Assembly: GCF_000304355.2 (NCBI RefSeq)
Contig: NC_018227.2
Span: 186,001-250,000 of the forward strand
DNA from: Methanoculleus bourgensis MS2
GTDB lineage: Archaea; Halobacteriota; Methanomicrobia; Methanomicrobiales; Methanoculleaceae
Length of the DNA: 64,000 nucleotides
Direction of reading: 5' to 3'
In this document: positions 35,164 to 43,317 of the stretch, in pieces
Numbering within the stretch: the stretch's first letter is position 1
How the letters are laid out: each line of letters begins with the position of its first letter
Program-made: the position numbers and the translations under genes
The notes under the pieces: model-generated
Told to the model about the DNA's origin: nothing
Seen by the model: the letters and a program-made list of their open reading frames with translations, nothing else
Databases searched by the model: none

Positions 35164-35879
35164 TATCTCCCTCCGTGGTGTGGTGTACGCCGGACTCTAT
35201 CGATGAGCGCCCCAAGCAGGATAAGGGCTACCATCAGGGTGAGCGCGAGGAGCATGCCTGCCGGATCGGTTGCGGTGCTGAACGCCGGGGCATCCTGTGC
35301 CTGGAGGTACGCCGGGACGATGAGAAGGCAGAGCAGGTAGAAGAGGCCGAGAAACAGCATGATGTTACCCAGGGTGGACGGGTTTTTCGTGCCGGTTTTC
35401 GTTGCAATCCAGTTTGTGCCTGCTCCCCCTCCCGCAATCCCTGCAAAGAATATGCCCCCGACGATGGCCCCCGCCGCAACACCGCTCATCCCGGTGGTGT
35501 CTGTGAAGAGGAGGCACGCAAGGAACGTTGCTGCGAGGCATGCCGGGCAGGGAAGCGACATCAGGAGAAACGTCCGGCGCGAGATATCCTTACGATCTGA
35601 CAACCACCTCTTCTTCGTCTTGATCCCGAAATAGACGAGTGCAAGCCCGATGATGAGGTGCATGACAAGGCCAAGCCCGATGATCTGCTCTGTCATGGCG
35701 AGCGGGACGCTGCCCACGATCGCACCTATGATGAGCGCCGCGAGTGCGTACACAGATGCAAAGCAAAGCATCTCACGTATGCGCAGTCCTGAAAGTCCGC
35801 ACCCCACCCCGCTCTTCAATGCCAGGAGGATGGTGCCGCCGAAGATCCCGGCGGTGAGAAAGTTGACAATGCCACTCAT
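35163..35879 (-). CDS. DUF2162 putative transporter (HmuT-like)
   Basis: A 238-residue protein with six to seven predicted membrane spans and LysE/CcdA-like character: FLTAGIFGGTILLALKSGVG at the start, a CPAC pair (SLPCPACLAATFLACLL near 110-125) and a final span near 205-228. DUF2162 proteins are annotated as putative transporters and, in Bacteroidetes, HmuT of the haem operon belongs here. The CPAC motif could bind metal or pass electrons, as in CcdA, which is speculation. It is the first gene of the operon DUF2162-exbB-DUF2149, transcribed from a TATA box at 35906-35914 with a very short leader. Confidence 0.82.
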   Translation of the reverse strand: MSGIVNFLTAGIFGGTILLALKSGVGCGLSGLRIREMLCFASVYALAALIIGAIVGSVPLAMTEQIIGLGLVMHLIIGLALVYFGIKTKKRWLSDRKDISRRTFLLMSLPCPACLAATFLACLLFTDTTGMSGVAAGAIVGGIFFAGIAGGGAGTNWIATKTGTKNPSTLGNIMLFLGLFYLLCLLIVPAYLQAQDAPAFSTATDPAGMLLALTLMVALILLGALIDRVRRTPHHGGR

Positions 35880-35905
35880 AATTATTTAAGTTTAAACAAT
35901 TACAC

Positions 35906-35914
35906 TTTATAAAA
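35906..35914 (-). promoter_or_regulatory. TATA box of the DUF2162/exbB/DUF2149 operon
   Basis: TTTATAAAA (plus-strand reading) lies 27-35 bases upstream of the ATG at 35879 on the minus strand, in an AT-rich island. An 8-base palindrome GTTTAAAC at about 35890-35897 sits between the TATA box and the start and could be part of an operator. Confidence 0.55.
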
Positions 35915-36060
35915 TGGGAGGATTCGGATCTGGAACTGCGACGTTTCATCCTATGAATCAGGCATACTGCTCCGTAAATGCTCGGGCATGAGCAGTGTGG
36001 CGCTATAACCGCGCCCGCGTGAATACTATCACAGGCGGGGTCTGCCGGAAAAAATGTGGT

Positions 36061-38085
36061 TTAGATGACCAGGATCAGCGGTGCAAAGACCAGCGCGACC
36101 ATGGACATCAATTTTATGAGAATGTTCAGGGAGGGGCCCGACGTGTCCTTGAAGGGGTCACCCACGGTGTCGCCGACGACCGTCGCCTTATGGGCATCCG
36201 AACCCTTCCCGCCGAGGTGGCCCTGCTCAACGTACTTCTTTGCGTTATCCCAGGCCCCGCCGGCGTTCGCCATCGTGATGGCGAGGAGGAACCCGGATGC
36301 AAGCGAGCCGACGAGCAGGCCGCCGAGCGCTTCAGGGCCGAGGACGATCCCGACGGTGAGCGGCGCGGCGACGGCGAGGACGCCGGGCACGATCATCTCA
36401 CGCAGCGCCGAGTGGGTGGAGATGGCGATGCAGGAGGCATAGTCAGGGTCGGCCGTCCCTTCCATGAGACCGGTGATCTCCTTGAACTGGCGGCGGACCT
36501 CGTGGACGATGCTGTATGCAGCCTTCCCCACCGCCATCATCGTGATGGAGCAGAAGAGGAAGGGGAGCATCGCGCCGATCAGGAGGCCGATGAAGACGTT
36601 CGGGACCGAGACGTCAATGATCGAGAGATTGACCGCCTGGGTGTAGGCGGAGAAGAGGGCAAGCGCCGTCAGCGCCGCAGAGCCGATGGCGAATCCCTTG
36701 CCGATGGCTGCGGTGGTGTTGCCGACCGCGTCCAGGGTGTCGGTGATCTCACGGACTTCCGGCTTCTGGTGGGACATCTCGGCGATACCGCCGGCGTTAT
36801 CAGCGACGGGGCCGTATGCATCGACCGAGAGGGAGATCCCGAGTGTCGAGAGCATGCCGACGGCGGCGATAGCGATGCCGTAAAGCCCGGCGGTCATGTA
36901 TGAGACGTAGATAGCAAGGGCGATGATCAGGACCGGCCAGACGGTGCTCTCCATCCCCTTCGCAAACCCGGTGATGATGGTGGTGGCGGCCCCGGTCTCA
37001 CTCGACTTCACGATAGCCTGGGTCGGTTTCCGGTCAAACGAGGTGTAGTACTCGGTGATCAGGCCGATAGCGAACCCTGCGACAAGGCCGGCGGCGGTGG
37101 CGTAGAAGACACCCATATACTCAGCCCCGAGGAGCGAGTTCACCAGGAAGTAGGTAGCGATGACGACCAGGATGAGCGCGGAGAGCAGCCCCTTGTTGAA
37201 GGCCATGTGGATGGCGCTACTCTCGGTCTTGTTGGTCCGGACGAAGAACGAACCGATGATGGACGCAACGATACCGACCGCGGCGATGAGCAGCGGGAGG
37301 ATGATCACGTTCATGACGTCTGCGTTCGGGAACTGCGTGGCCGCGACGGCGACGCCGAGGACCATCGCTGCGATGATCGAGCCGACGTAGGACTCGTAGA
37401 GGTCCGCACCCATTCCGGCGACGTCGCCGACGTTGTCGCCGACGTTGTCGGCGATGACGGCCGGGTTCCTGGGGTCGTCCTCAGGGATGCCCGCCTCGAC
37501 CTTGCCGACGAGGTCGGCACCGACGTCTGCGGCCTTGGTAAAGATACCGCCGCCGACACGGGCAAAGAGGGCGATAGAACTTGCCCCGAGACCGAACCCG
37601 GTCACGACGGTGAGGACTTCAGCCTGGGTGAGCCCGGTGAATGTGCTGATAACCACATAGGCAAGCGAGAGCCCGAGGAGCCCGAGCCCGACAACGGCCA
37701 TGCCCATGACCGAACCGCTCGCAAACGAGACCTTGAACGCATCCGCGATACCTCTCCGCGCGGCGTTGGTAGTCCGGACGTTTGCGGCCGTTGCGGTGAA
37801 CATGCCGATGTAGCCGGCAGTCGCCGAGAGCGCCGCGCCGAGCACGAAGCAGGCGGCGGTGAGCGGGCCGATCCAGATCGCGAGAACAATGGCAAGTACG
37901 ACAACAAATATTGCGATAGCGCGGTACTGTCTGTTCAGGTAGATCATTGCCCCATCATGGATGGCGGCAGCAATCTTCTGCATCAGTTCGGTACCTGTGC
38001 CCTCCCGCTTGATACTCGTATACGAGTACCCTGCAAACAGGAGAGCGAGAATGGCACCTATGGGTGCCAGATACACCAGATCCAT
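36061..38085 (-). CDS. hppA: Membrane-bound ion-translocating pyrophosphatase, K+-dependent type
   Basis: About 674 residues from the ATG at 38085 ([20 protein letters not shown]), behind GGAGG; the frame is open to 38133. Roughly 16 spans. The catalytic motif [20 protein letters not shown] near 190 and [20 protein letters not shown] near 220 are intact, as is the second acidic cluster near the C-terminus ([19 protein letters not shown]). The subclass motif [15 protein letters not shown] near 450 has Ala and Gly where K+-independent enzymes have Lys and Thr, so it should need K+; many of that class pump Na+. The enzyme uses PPi to build an ion gradient across the cytoplasmic membrane. Monocistronic, with TTTAAAAATG as likely promoter near 38130. 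Confidence 0.96.
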   Translation of the reverse strand: MDLVYLAPIGAILALLFAGYSYTSIKREGTGTELMQKIAAAIHDGAMIYLNRQYRAIAIFVVVLAIVLAIWIGPLTAACFVLGAALSATAGYIGMFTATAANVRTTNAARRGIADAFKVSFASGSVMGMAVVGLGLLGLSLAYVVISTFTGLTQAEVLTVVTGFGLGASSIALFARVGGGIFTKAADVGADLVGKVEAGIPEDDPRNPAVIADNVGDNVGDVAGMGADLYESYVGSIIAAMVLGVAVAATQFPNADVMNVIILPLLIAAVGIVASIIGSFFVRTNKTESSAIHMAFNKGLLSALILVVIATYFLVNSLLGAEYMGVFYATAAGLVAGFAIGLITEYYTSFDRKPTQAIVKSSETGAATTIITGFAKGMESTVWPVLIIALAIYVSYMTAGLYGIAIAAVGMLSTLGISLSVDAYGPVADNAGGIAEMSHQKPEVREITDTLDAVGNTTAAIGKGFAIGSAALTALALFSAYTQAVNLSIIDVSVPNVFIGLLIGAMLPFLFCSITMMAVGKAAYSIVHEVRRQFKEITGLMEGTADPDYASCIAISTHSALREMIVPGVLAVAAPLTVGIVLGPEALGGLLVGSLASGFLLAITMANAGGAWDNAKKYVEQGHLGGKGSDAHKATVVGDTVGDPFKDTSGPSLNILIKLMSMVALVFAPLILVI

Positions 38086-38174
38086 CTCTCTGCATTCCTC
38101 CGATAGAGTACCATATAGAGAGGTGGTCAACATTTTTAAATATGTGGAAAAGGCCCGGGGGAAAAAGTGCGTAT

Positions 38175-39578
38175 TTAGCTAAAATCCATCACTTCGGGCT
38201 GGAGTGTCTGGAGATCGACGACAAACGCCCGCGCGGGCGTGGGGTAGATGTTCATCTGTTTCTGAAACGATGTCTGCGACTGCCAGGTGCCGCTGTTCAC
38301 CCCGAGGACGCCCCGGTAGCGGGTGACGCCGCAGATGTGGACGTGGCCGGTGAGCAGGATCTCAGGAAGCGGATCGATCACGAGCCGGTCGGTCTTCATG
38401 GCAGCGATGGGGGTACGCATACCGTAGGGTGAGGCAAGCAGCCGGCGTTTCAGCATCTCGTCCATGATCTCCCCTGGCCGCTCGTAACTTGCCCCGGGGA
38501 TGAGCCCGATCATATCGTCGAACGACCGCCCGTGGTACATGAGAACCCGGACGCCCTGGAGGTTCAGCAGGCAGGGGTTCTCGACGAGGGTGCAGTTCTC
38601 CGGGAACTTCTCGGTGAACTCCGGCGGGATCGCCGGCTGCGGCTCAGCCATCCTGACGACGTCGTGGTTTCCGGGGGCGGCAACGATCCGGATCCTCGAC
38701 GGGAGGTCCCGGAGCATCTCCGCGAAGACGTCGTACTGCTCATAGATGTTCTTGATCGTCAGTTCGTTCTCCTGTCCCGGGTAGATCCCGATGCCGTCGA
38801 CGAGATCGCCTGCGATCAGGAGGTATGCGGCATCTGAGTCCTGGAGCCAGTCGGCGAACCGGTTCCACGCTTCTTCGAGGAAGGTGTTGCTCCCAACGTG
38901 GACGTCTGAGATCAGGACTGCCTTCCCGGGCCGGTCGCTCCTGAACGGGGCGTGGTTGATGGGGATGTCCGGGCGGGAGAGTTGATCGGCAAAGAGGAGC
39001 CCGCCGTCGTTTGAGAGTTTCCCCTTGACCCCGAGCACCTCGTCGGGGAGGATCCGTTCTGCCTCCGCGAAGGAGTCGTCCCTTCCTTTATTGAAGAGCA
39101 CCCGGATGGTCCCGGTGGGATCCTCCAGCTCGACGAGCCGGTGTCCCCTGGCGGTCGTCCGGGTGTCGGCCACCATCCCGATGATGGTGCACTCCTCGTC
39201 GCGGTAACGGTGAGGGGATTTCGCCAGCGCCTCGATAGGCATCGCGGTCATCCTACCCCGGATCATCGAGGAGAGGTTGTTGTAGCGGTCCCGGAAGTAA
39301 TGGACTGCATCTTCATGACCGGTGACGCTCCCCGTGGTCCCGGCACCCCCCAAAATAACCTCGAGTTCCGGGTCGACAAGGAACCTGGTCCCGTCCCTGA
39401 CCTTCTTCAGCCCCGGGATATGCTCCGCTGATATGACCAGGGTATCGTCGGGAACCCCGGCGGCGATCCGGTCGATCAGTGAGGGATCGTTCTGTTCCCT
39501 GATGTAACTCACCACGTCGGGATGGACCTGGTGCTTTAACTCAAGGAACCGGCGTACGATCTCCCCGTTGGCGAGCAT
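38175..39578 (-). CDS. polB: DNA polymerase D small subunit (DP1, proofreading exonuclease)
   Basis: A 467-residue protein. An N-terminal helical region and an OB domain (about 110-210, with [20 protein letters not shown]) precede the Mre11-like calcineurin phosphodiesterase domain, whose metal motifs are all present: [13 protein letters not shown] near 232, [10 protein letters not shown] near 265, [11 protein letters not shown] near 310, LMYHGRS near 358 and [10 protein letters not shown] near 430. DP1 is the 3'-5' exonuclease partner of the DP2 catalytic subunit of the euryarchaeal replicative polymerase D. All catalytic residues appear intact, so proofreading should be active. It is head to head with the signal peptidase gene. 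A GGAGGAG site lies 14 bases before the start. Confidence 0.96.
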   Translation of the reverse strand: MLANGEIVRRFLELKHQVHPDVVSYIREQNDPSLIDRIAAGVPDDTLVISAEHIPGLKKVRDGTRFLVDPELEVILGGAGTTGSVTGHEDAVHYFRDRYNNLSSMIRGRMTAMPIEALAKSPHRYRDEECTIIGMVADTRTTARGHRLVELEDPTGTIRVLFNKGRDDSFAEAERILPDEVLGVKGKLSNDGGLLFADQLSRPDIPINHAPFRSDRPGKAVLISDVHVGSNTFLEEAWNRFADWLQDSDAAYLLIAGDLVDGIGIYPGQENELTIKNIYEQYDVFAEMLRDLPSRIRIVAAPGNHDVVRMAEPQPAIPPEFTEKFPENCTLVENPCLLNLQGVRVLMYHGRSFDDMIGLIPGASYERPGEIMDEMLKRRLLASPYGMRTPIAAMKTDRLVIDPLPEILLTGHVHICGVTRYRGVLGVNSGTWQSQTSFQKQMNIYPTPARAFVVDLQTLQPEVMDFS

Positions 39579-39645
39579 GGTCTCATGTTATTCTCCTCCC
39601 GGTAATATGGGTTTATCTTTTCGCCCACTCCGGTGCCGGAGATCC

Positions 39646-39657
39646 TATGTATATAGG
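39646..39657 (+). promoter_or_regulatory. TATA box for the signal peptidase gene
   Basis: TATGTATATAGG lies 23-34 bases before the ATG at 39680, consistent with a nearly leaderless transcript. Confidence 0.5.
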
Positions 39658-39679
39658 AATAGCATTCTCTTTACAGCAA

Positions 39680-40348
39680 ATGTCGGATACCACCTGGCTG
39701 CAGCGTGCAGCATCGGCTCTCGCGGCGTTCAGGGAGAGCGAACACCCGGCCGTCTCCCTCGCCCGGGACCTTCTCTGGGTTGTCGCGGTCGTGGGCGGCA
39801 TCGCCCTCGCCCTCTACCTCATCGCCGGCACCTGGCCTGCTGTGGTCACGATCGAGTCTGAGAGCATGGTCCCGCACATGAACGTCGGCGATCTGGTGCT
39901 GGTCGTGGACGAAGACCGGTTCGGCAGCCTCGTGACCTGGGACGAGGGGCAGTCGACCGGGCATTCGTCCTTCGGGGACTATGGTAACGTGATCATCTAC
40001 AGGCCGAACGGCGCCGGCTCCGTCCACCCGATCATTCACCGCGCGATGACCTACGTCGATACCGCCACCGTGGAGCAGTCTGCGCTCGGTGATTACTATG
40101 CCGACCCGCACGGCGGCTACATCACCAAGGGGGACAATAACCCGTATATCGACCAGGGGAACCTCAGGATCGCCGGCGTCGGGTTGGTTGAACCGGTCAA
40201 GAAGGAGTGGATCATCGGGAAAGCCCTCGTTTCGGTGCCGCTCATCGGCTACCTGCCCCTGCACCTCGCTGAGTTCGCCGTCCTTGTCATCGTCATTATC
40301 ATCATCCACGACTTCGTCCTTGCGCGGCGGAGAAAGAAAGAGGAATAA
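39680..40348 (+). CDS. Signal peptidase I, archaeal (Sec11-like) type
   Basis: About 222 residues from the ATG at 39680 (MSDTTWLQRAASALA); an ATG at 39647 falls inside the TATA box and is unlikely. One N-terminal span (LLWVVAVVGGIALALYLIAG) is followed by the catalytic serine in TIESESMVPHMNVGDLVLV near 67 and the histidine region VHPIIHRAMTYV near 120, where archaeal and ER enzymes have His instead of the bacterial Lys. The acidic motif GYITKGDNNPYIDQG is near 155. A C-terminal span and basic tail (ARRRKKEE) follow. It removes signal peptides from secreted proteins outside the cytoplasmic membrane. CofH lies 29 bases downstream and may be co-transcribed. Confidence 0.93.
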   Translation: MSDTTWLQRAASALAAFRESEHPAVSLARDLLWVVAVVGGIALALYLIAGTWPAVVTIESESMVPHMNVGDLVLVVDEDRFGSLVTWDEGQSTGHSSFGDYGNVIIYRPNGAGSVHPIIHRAMTYVDTATVEQSALGDYYADPHGGYITKGDNNPYIDQGNLRIAGVGLVEPVKKEWIIGKALVSVPLIGYLPLHLAEFAVLVIVIIIIHDFVLARRRKKEE

Positions 40349-40377
40349 ATCCCTGGACCGCAATAGAGTTGTTTACG

Positions 40378-41466
40378 ATGCCGCATTCACTGCATGACCT
40401 GCTCGACGACACGCTCGCCGGCCACCGCCTCACCGAGGAGGAGGCGGTGCGGCTGCTCGCAACCCGCGGCCGGGATGTCTGGGATATCGCCGCCGCCGCG
40501 GACGAACTCCGGGAACGCAAAGTCGGCGATACCGTCACCTACATCCGGAACCAGAATATCCACGTCACCAACATCTGCAAGAACCTCTGCGGGTTCTGTG
40601 GGTTCGGGCGGCGGGCTGATGATCCGGGGGCGTTCTGCGATGACATCGCGACCGTGCGGGAGAAGGCCCGGGCGGCGGTGGGTCGCGACGTCACCGAGAT
40701 CTGCCTCCTCTCCGGGGTTCACCCCGGCTACACGCTTGACTCCTACACCGACCTTATCTCCTCTGTACGGGAGGTTGCTCCAGGTGTGGATATCCACACT
40801 GCTAGCCCCGACGAGATCGCCTGGGCTGCGGAGCGGAGCGGGGTCTCGACTGCGGAGGTCATCGAACGGCTCCGTGAGGCGGGTCTCGGGACCCTGCAGG
40901 GGACGGCGGCCGAGATCCTGGTGGACTCTGTCCGCACGGTGATCTGCCCGAATAAGTGCGATACGGCGACCTGGGTCCGGGTTATACGGGAGGCGCACGG
41001 CCTTGGCATCCGCTCGACGGCGACGATCATGTACGGCTCCTGCGAGTCGGTGGAGGACCGGGCCCAGCACCTCGGTGTTCTCCGGGAGATCCAGGACGAT
41101 ACCGGTGGATTCACCGAGTTCGTGCCCCTCTCGTTCATTCACGAGAAGACCGCTCTCTACCGGGCGGGACTCGCACCGGCGGGAGCGACCGGCAGGGAGG
41201 ATATCCTGATGGTCGCGGTGGCAAGGCTCTTCCTCGACAACTTTGACCACATCCAGGTTTCCTGGGGGAAGGTGGGGACGAAGATGGCGGAGATGGCGCT
41301 CCTTTCCGGCGCGGACGACCTCGGGGGGACGATGTTCTGTGACGATGTCTCGCTCGACGCCGGCGGGGAAGATGCCGACTACCTAGACCCGGGCGAGATG
41401 CGGCGGATCGCTGAAGACCTCGGGCGGGCGCTCCGGCAGCGGACGACGACCTACGGGACGGTGTGA
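40378..41466 (+). CDS. cofH: FO synthase subunit 2 (CofH-type radical SAM enzyme)
   Basis: About 362 residues from the ATG at 40378. The radical SAM cluster is NICKNLCGFCGFGRR near 62-76 (CX3CX2C). The blocks EICLLSGVHPGYTLDSYTDL, GLGTLQGTAAEILVDSVRTV, TATIMYGSCESVEDRAQHLG and TGGFTEFVPLSFIHEKTALY follow the CofH/MqnC pattern rather than CofG. CofH joins a tyrosine-derived 4-hydroxybenzyl radical to diaminouracil, the first step of FO synthesis for coenzyme F420, the hydride carrier of methanogenesis. CofG is not next to it. Several CofH paralogues exist in methanogens, so a different substrate is possible. The riboflavin reductase at 57970 supplies the diaminouracil branch and is elsewhere in the window. 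Confidence 0.87.
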   Translation: MPHSLHDLLDDTLAGHRLTEEEAVRLLATRGRDVWDIAAAADELRERKVGDTVTYIRNQNIHVTNICKNLCGFCGFGRRADDPGAFCDDIATVREKARAAVGRDVTEICLLSGVHPGYTLDSYTDLISSVREVAPGVDIHTASPDEIAWAAERSGVSTAEVIERLREAGLGTLQGTAAEILVDSVRTVICPNKCDTATWVRVIREAHGLGIRSTATIMYGSCESVEDRAQHLGVLREIQDDTGGFTEFVPLSFIHEKTALYRAGLAPAGATGREDILMVAVARLFLDNFDHIQVSWGKVGTKMAEMALLSGADDLGGTMFCDDVSLDAGGEDADYLDPGEMRRIAEDLGRALRQRTTTYGTV

Positions 41467-41733
41467 GGCGCGAAAACCCCCTCACCCCACCCCGGTTTCG
41501 ACGATTGAAAAATCCCGGAAACGGATTTCTCCGGGTATCCATGCGCTTCCCCTGCCCCGCGGGTGATGGGGAGGATGCGCGGGCGCGATTGCTGCAGGAG
41601 ATCGGTACGCCGGATACCGGCATGCCCGGTCAGACTGTTTCTCGTATAGCCTTCAACTCCAGATCTGTCATCTTACCTGGAACCAGCCCCGGGACGGCGT
41701 ATATTTTTATGGGTTGCCGGAGACTCTGCGGCC

Positions 41734-42654
41734 ATGGCATCTCCAGCAGCCTCTGAAGTCTACATCATCGATGCATCGGATCGTTACCACGCCGTTGAGG
41801 CGCTCTGGCACGAGATTGGACCTCCTTCCCTCGAAGGCGAGGAGGTTGCGGTCAAGGCGAACTTCAACAGCGACGATCCCTTTCCCGCGACAACCCATCC
41901 CGACACCCTGGAGGCCATCATCGGGCAGGTCCTCGATGCCGGTGCCCGGAGGGTCAGGCTCGGGGAGCGGAGCGGGATGGGGGAGACCCGGGCGGTGCTG
42001 AAGAACCGGGGCGCTGTCGGTATAGCGGAGCGGGCAGGTGCAGAGGTGGTGGCGCTCGATGGTCTTCCCCGGGAGGGGTGGGAGACGGTCCCTTCGGGTG
42101 GCCTCCACTGGAAGCGGGGGTTCTTGATCGCCCGGCTCTTCCGGGAGGCTGGCGCGGTGGTCCAGACCTGCTGCTTAAAGACCCACCGGTTCGGCGGGCA
42201 CGTCTCCCTCTCCCTGAAGAACCTTGTCGGGGTCGTGGCGAAGAAGGACCCCCGGGGTGGCTACAACTACATGGCTGAACTCCATACCTCGCCGCACCAG
42301 CGCCGGATGATCGCCGAGATAAGCCGGTTCTGCCCCTGTGATGTCGCCATCATGGACGCAGCCGAGGGGTTCTCGACCGGAGGGCCCGAGCGGGGCAGCC
42401 TCATCGAACCGGGGGTCATGCTCGCGAGCACCGACCGGGTCGCCCTCGATGCCGCCGGTATCGCCCTGCTCCGGCTCTACGGCTCGACGCCGGAGGTGAT
42501 GCGGGGCCGGATCTTTGAGATGGACCAGATCGCGCGGGCGGCGGAACTCGGGATCGGGGTCAGGTCAGCACAGGATCTCAGGCTTGTCGCGCTCGATTCT
42601 GAGAGCAAAGACCTTGTCCTTGACATAAGGCGGATCCTGGACGAAACCGGGTAA
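41734..42654 (+). CDS. DUF362 domain protein
   Basis: A 306-residue protein beginning MASPAASEVYIIDASDRYH. It has the DUF362 features: GEEVAVKANFNSDDPFPATT near 38-55, the conserved HRFGGHVSLSLKNLVGVVAK near 150-170, a DAAEGFSTGGPERG block near 205 and DRVALDAAGIALL near 230. The family often carries a ferredoxin domain, but none is present here. Suggested roles include uncharacterised Fe-S or tetrapyrrole-linked enzymes; I do not assign one. The 267-base gap before it (41467-41733) contains no gene; TATTTTTATG at 41701 is a plausible promoter element. It is followed by convergent mntP with six bases between the stops. Confidence 0.85.
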   Translation: MASPAASEVYIIDASDRYHAVEALWHEIGPPSLEGEEVAVKANFNSDDPFPATTHPDTLEAIIGQVLDAGARRVRLGERSGMGETRAVLKNRGAVGIAERAGAEVVALDGLPREGWETVPSGGLHWKRGFLIARLFREAGAVVQTCCLKTHRFGGHVSLSLKNLVGVVAKKDPRGGYNYMAELHTSPHQRRMIAEISRFCPCDVAIMDAAEGFSTGGPERGSLIEPGVMLASTDRVALDAAGIALLRLYGSTPEVMRGRIFEMDQIARAAELGIGVRSAQDLRLVALDSESKDLVLDIRRILDETG

Positions 42655-42659
42655 AATCG

Positions 42660-43220
42660 TCAGAAGATAATATGGTCAAGCAGGATGCGGAGGCCGAGGG
42701 CGATCAGGATAACGCCGCCGAGGATCTCGACCTTCCGCCCTGATACCCGGCCGAACGCGCTTCCTATCAGAACTCCGGCGGCGGAGAGCACGAAGGTCAC
42801 GGCGCCGATCGTGACTGCAGGCCAGAGGATCGGCGTATCCAGCACGGCAAAGGTGACGCCGACAGCGAGCGCGTCGATGCTGGTGGCGATGGCGAGCACG
42901 AGGAAGGTTGCCATGCTCCCTCCGGCAAACTGCACCCCATCCCCGTCCCCCCGCACCGCCTCGACGATCATCTTCCCCCCGATCAGGGCAAGCAGCAGAA
43001 ACGCGATCCAGTGGTCGTAGACCCCGATGGACGAGGCGAGACTCGCCCCGCCGAGCCACCCGAGCACCGGCATCCCCGCCTGGAACCCGCCGAAGAGCGC
43101 CCCGACGATGAGGGCATACCTCGCCCGGTCTTCCCGCACGGTGGCGCCCCCGCTGATCGCAACGGCAAACGCATCCATCGCAAGGCCGACGGCGATGAGG
43201 AGGGTTGTCGCAAACTCCAT
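42660..43220 (-). CDS. mntP: MntP-type manganese efflux pump
   Basis: A 186-residue membrane protein with six spans. Both halves carry the MntP aspartate motifs: [20 protein letters not shown] near residue 8-27 and [20 protein letters not shown] near 105-125, and a Gly/Phe-rich [19 protein letters not shown] near 40-58. MntP exports Mn2+ to prevent toxicity. No yybP-ykoY-type riboswitch is recognisable in the 67-base gap to the divergent polyamine gene. The assignment rests on the whole-length pattern and is firm. Confidence 0.93.
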   Translation of the reverse strand: MEFATTLLIAVGLAMDAFAVAISGGATVREDRARYALIVGALFGGFQAGMPVLGWLGGASLASSIGVYDHWIAFLLLALIGGKMIVEAVRGDGDGVQFAGGSMATFLVLAIATSIDALAVGVTFAVLDTPILWPAVTIGAVTFVLSAAGVLIGSAFGRVSGRKVEILGGVILIALGLRILLDHIIF

Positions 43221-43317
43221 CTCTCCTGTAGGTACAGGGCGCGATACCGGATAACGGTATGGCCGGCGGATGATATAAAGCGCTGAAGTGACCTACCGAT
43301 ACGGTGAGATGATAGAG

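Noticed and set aside
42660-43317. Manganese riboswitch ahead of mntP
   Set aside because: The divergent gap is too short (under 100 bases) and no yybP-ykoY-like conserved loops are visible.
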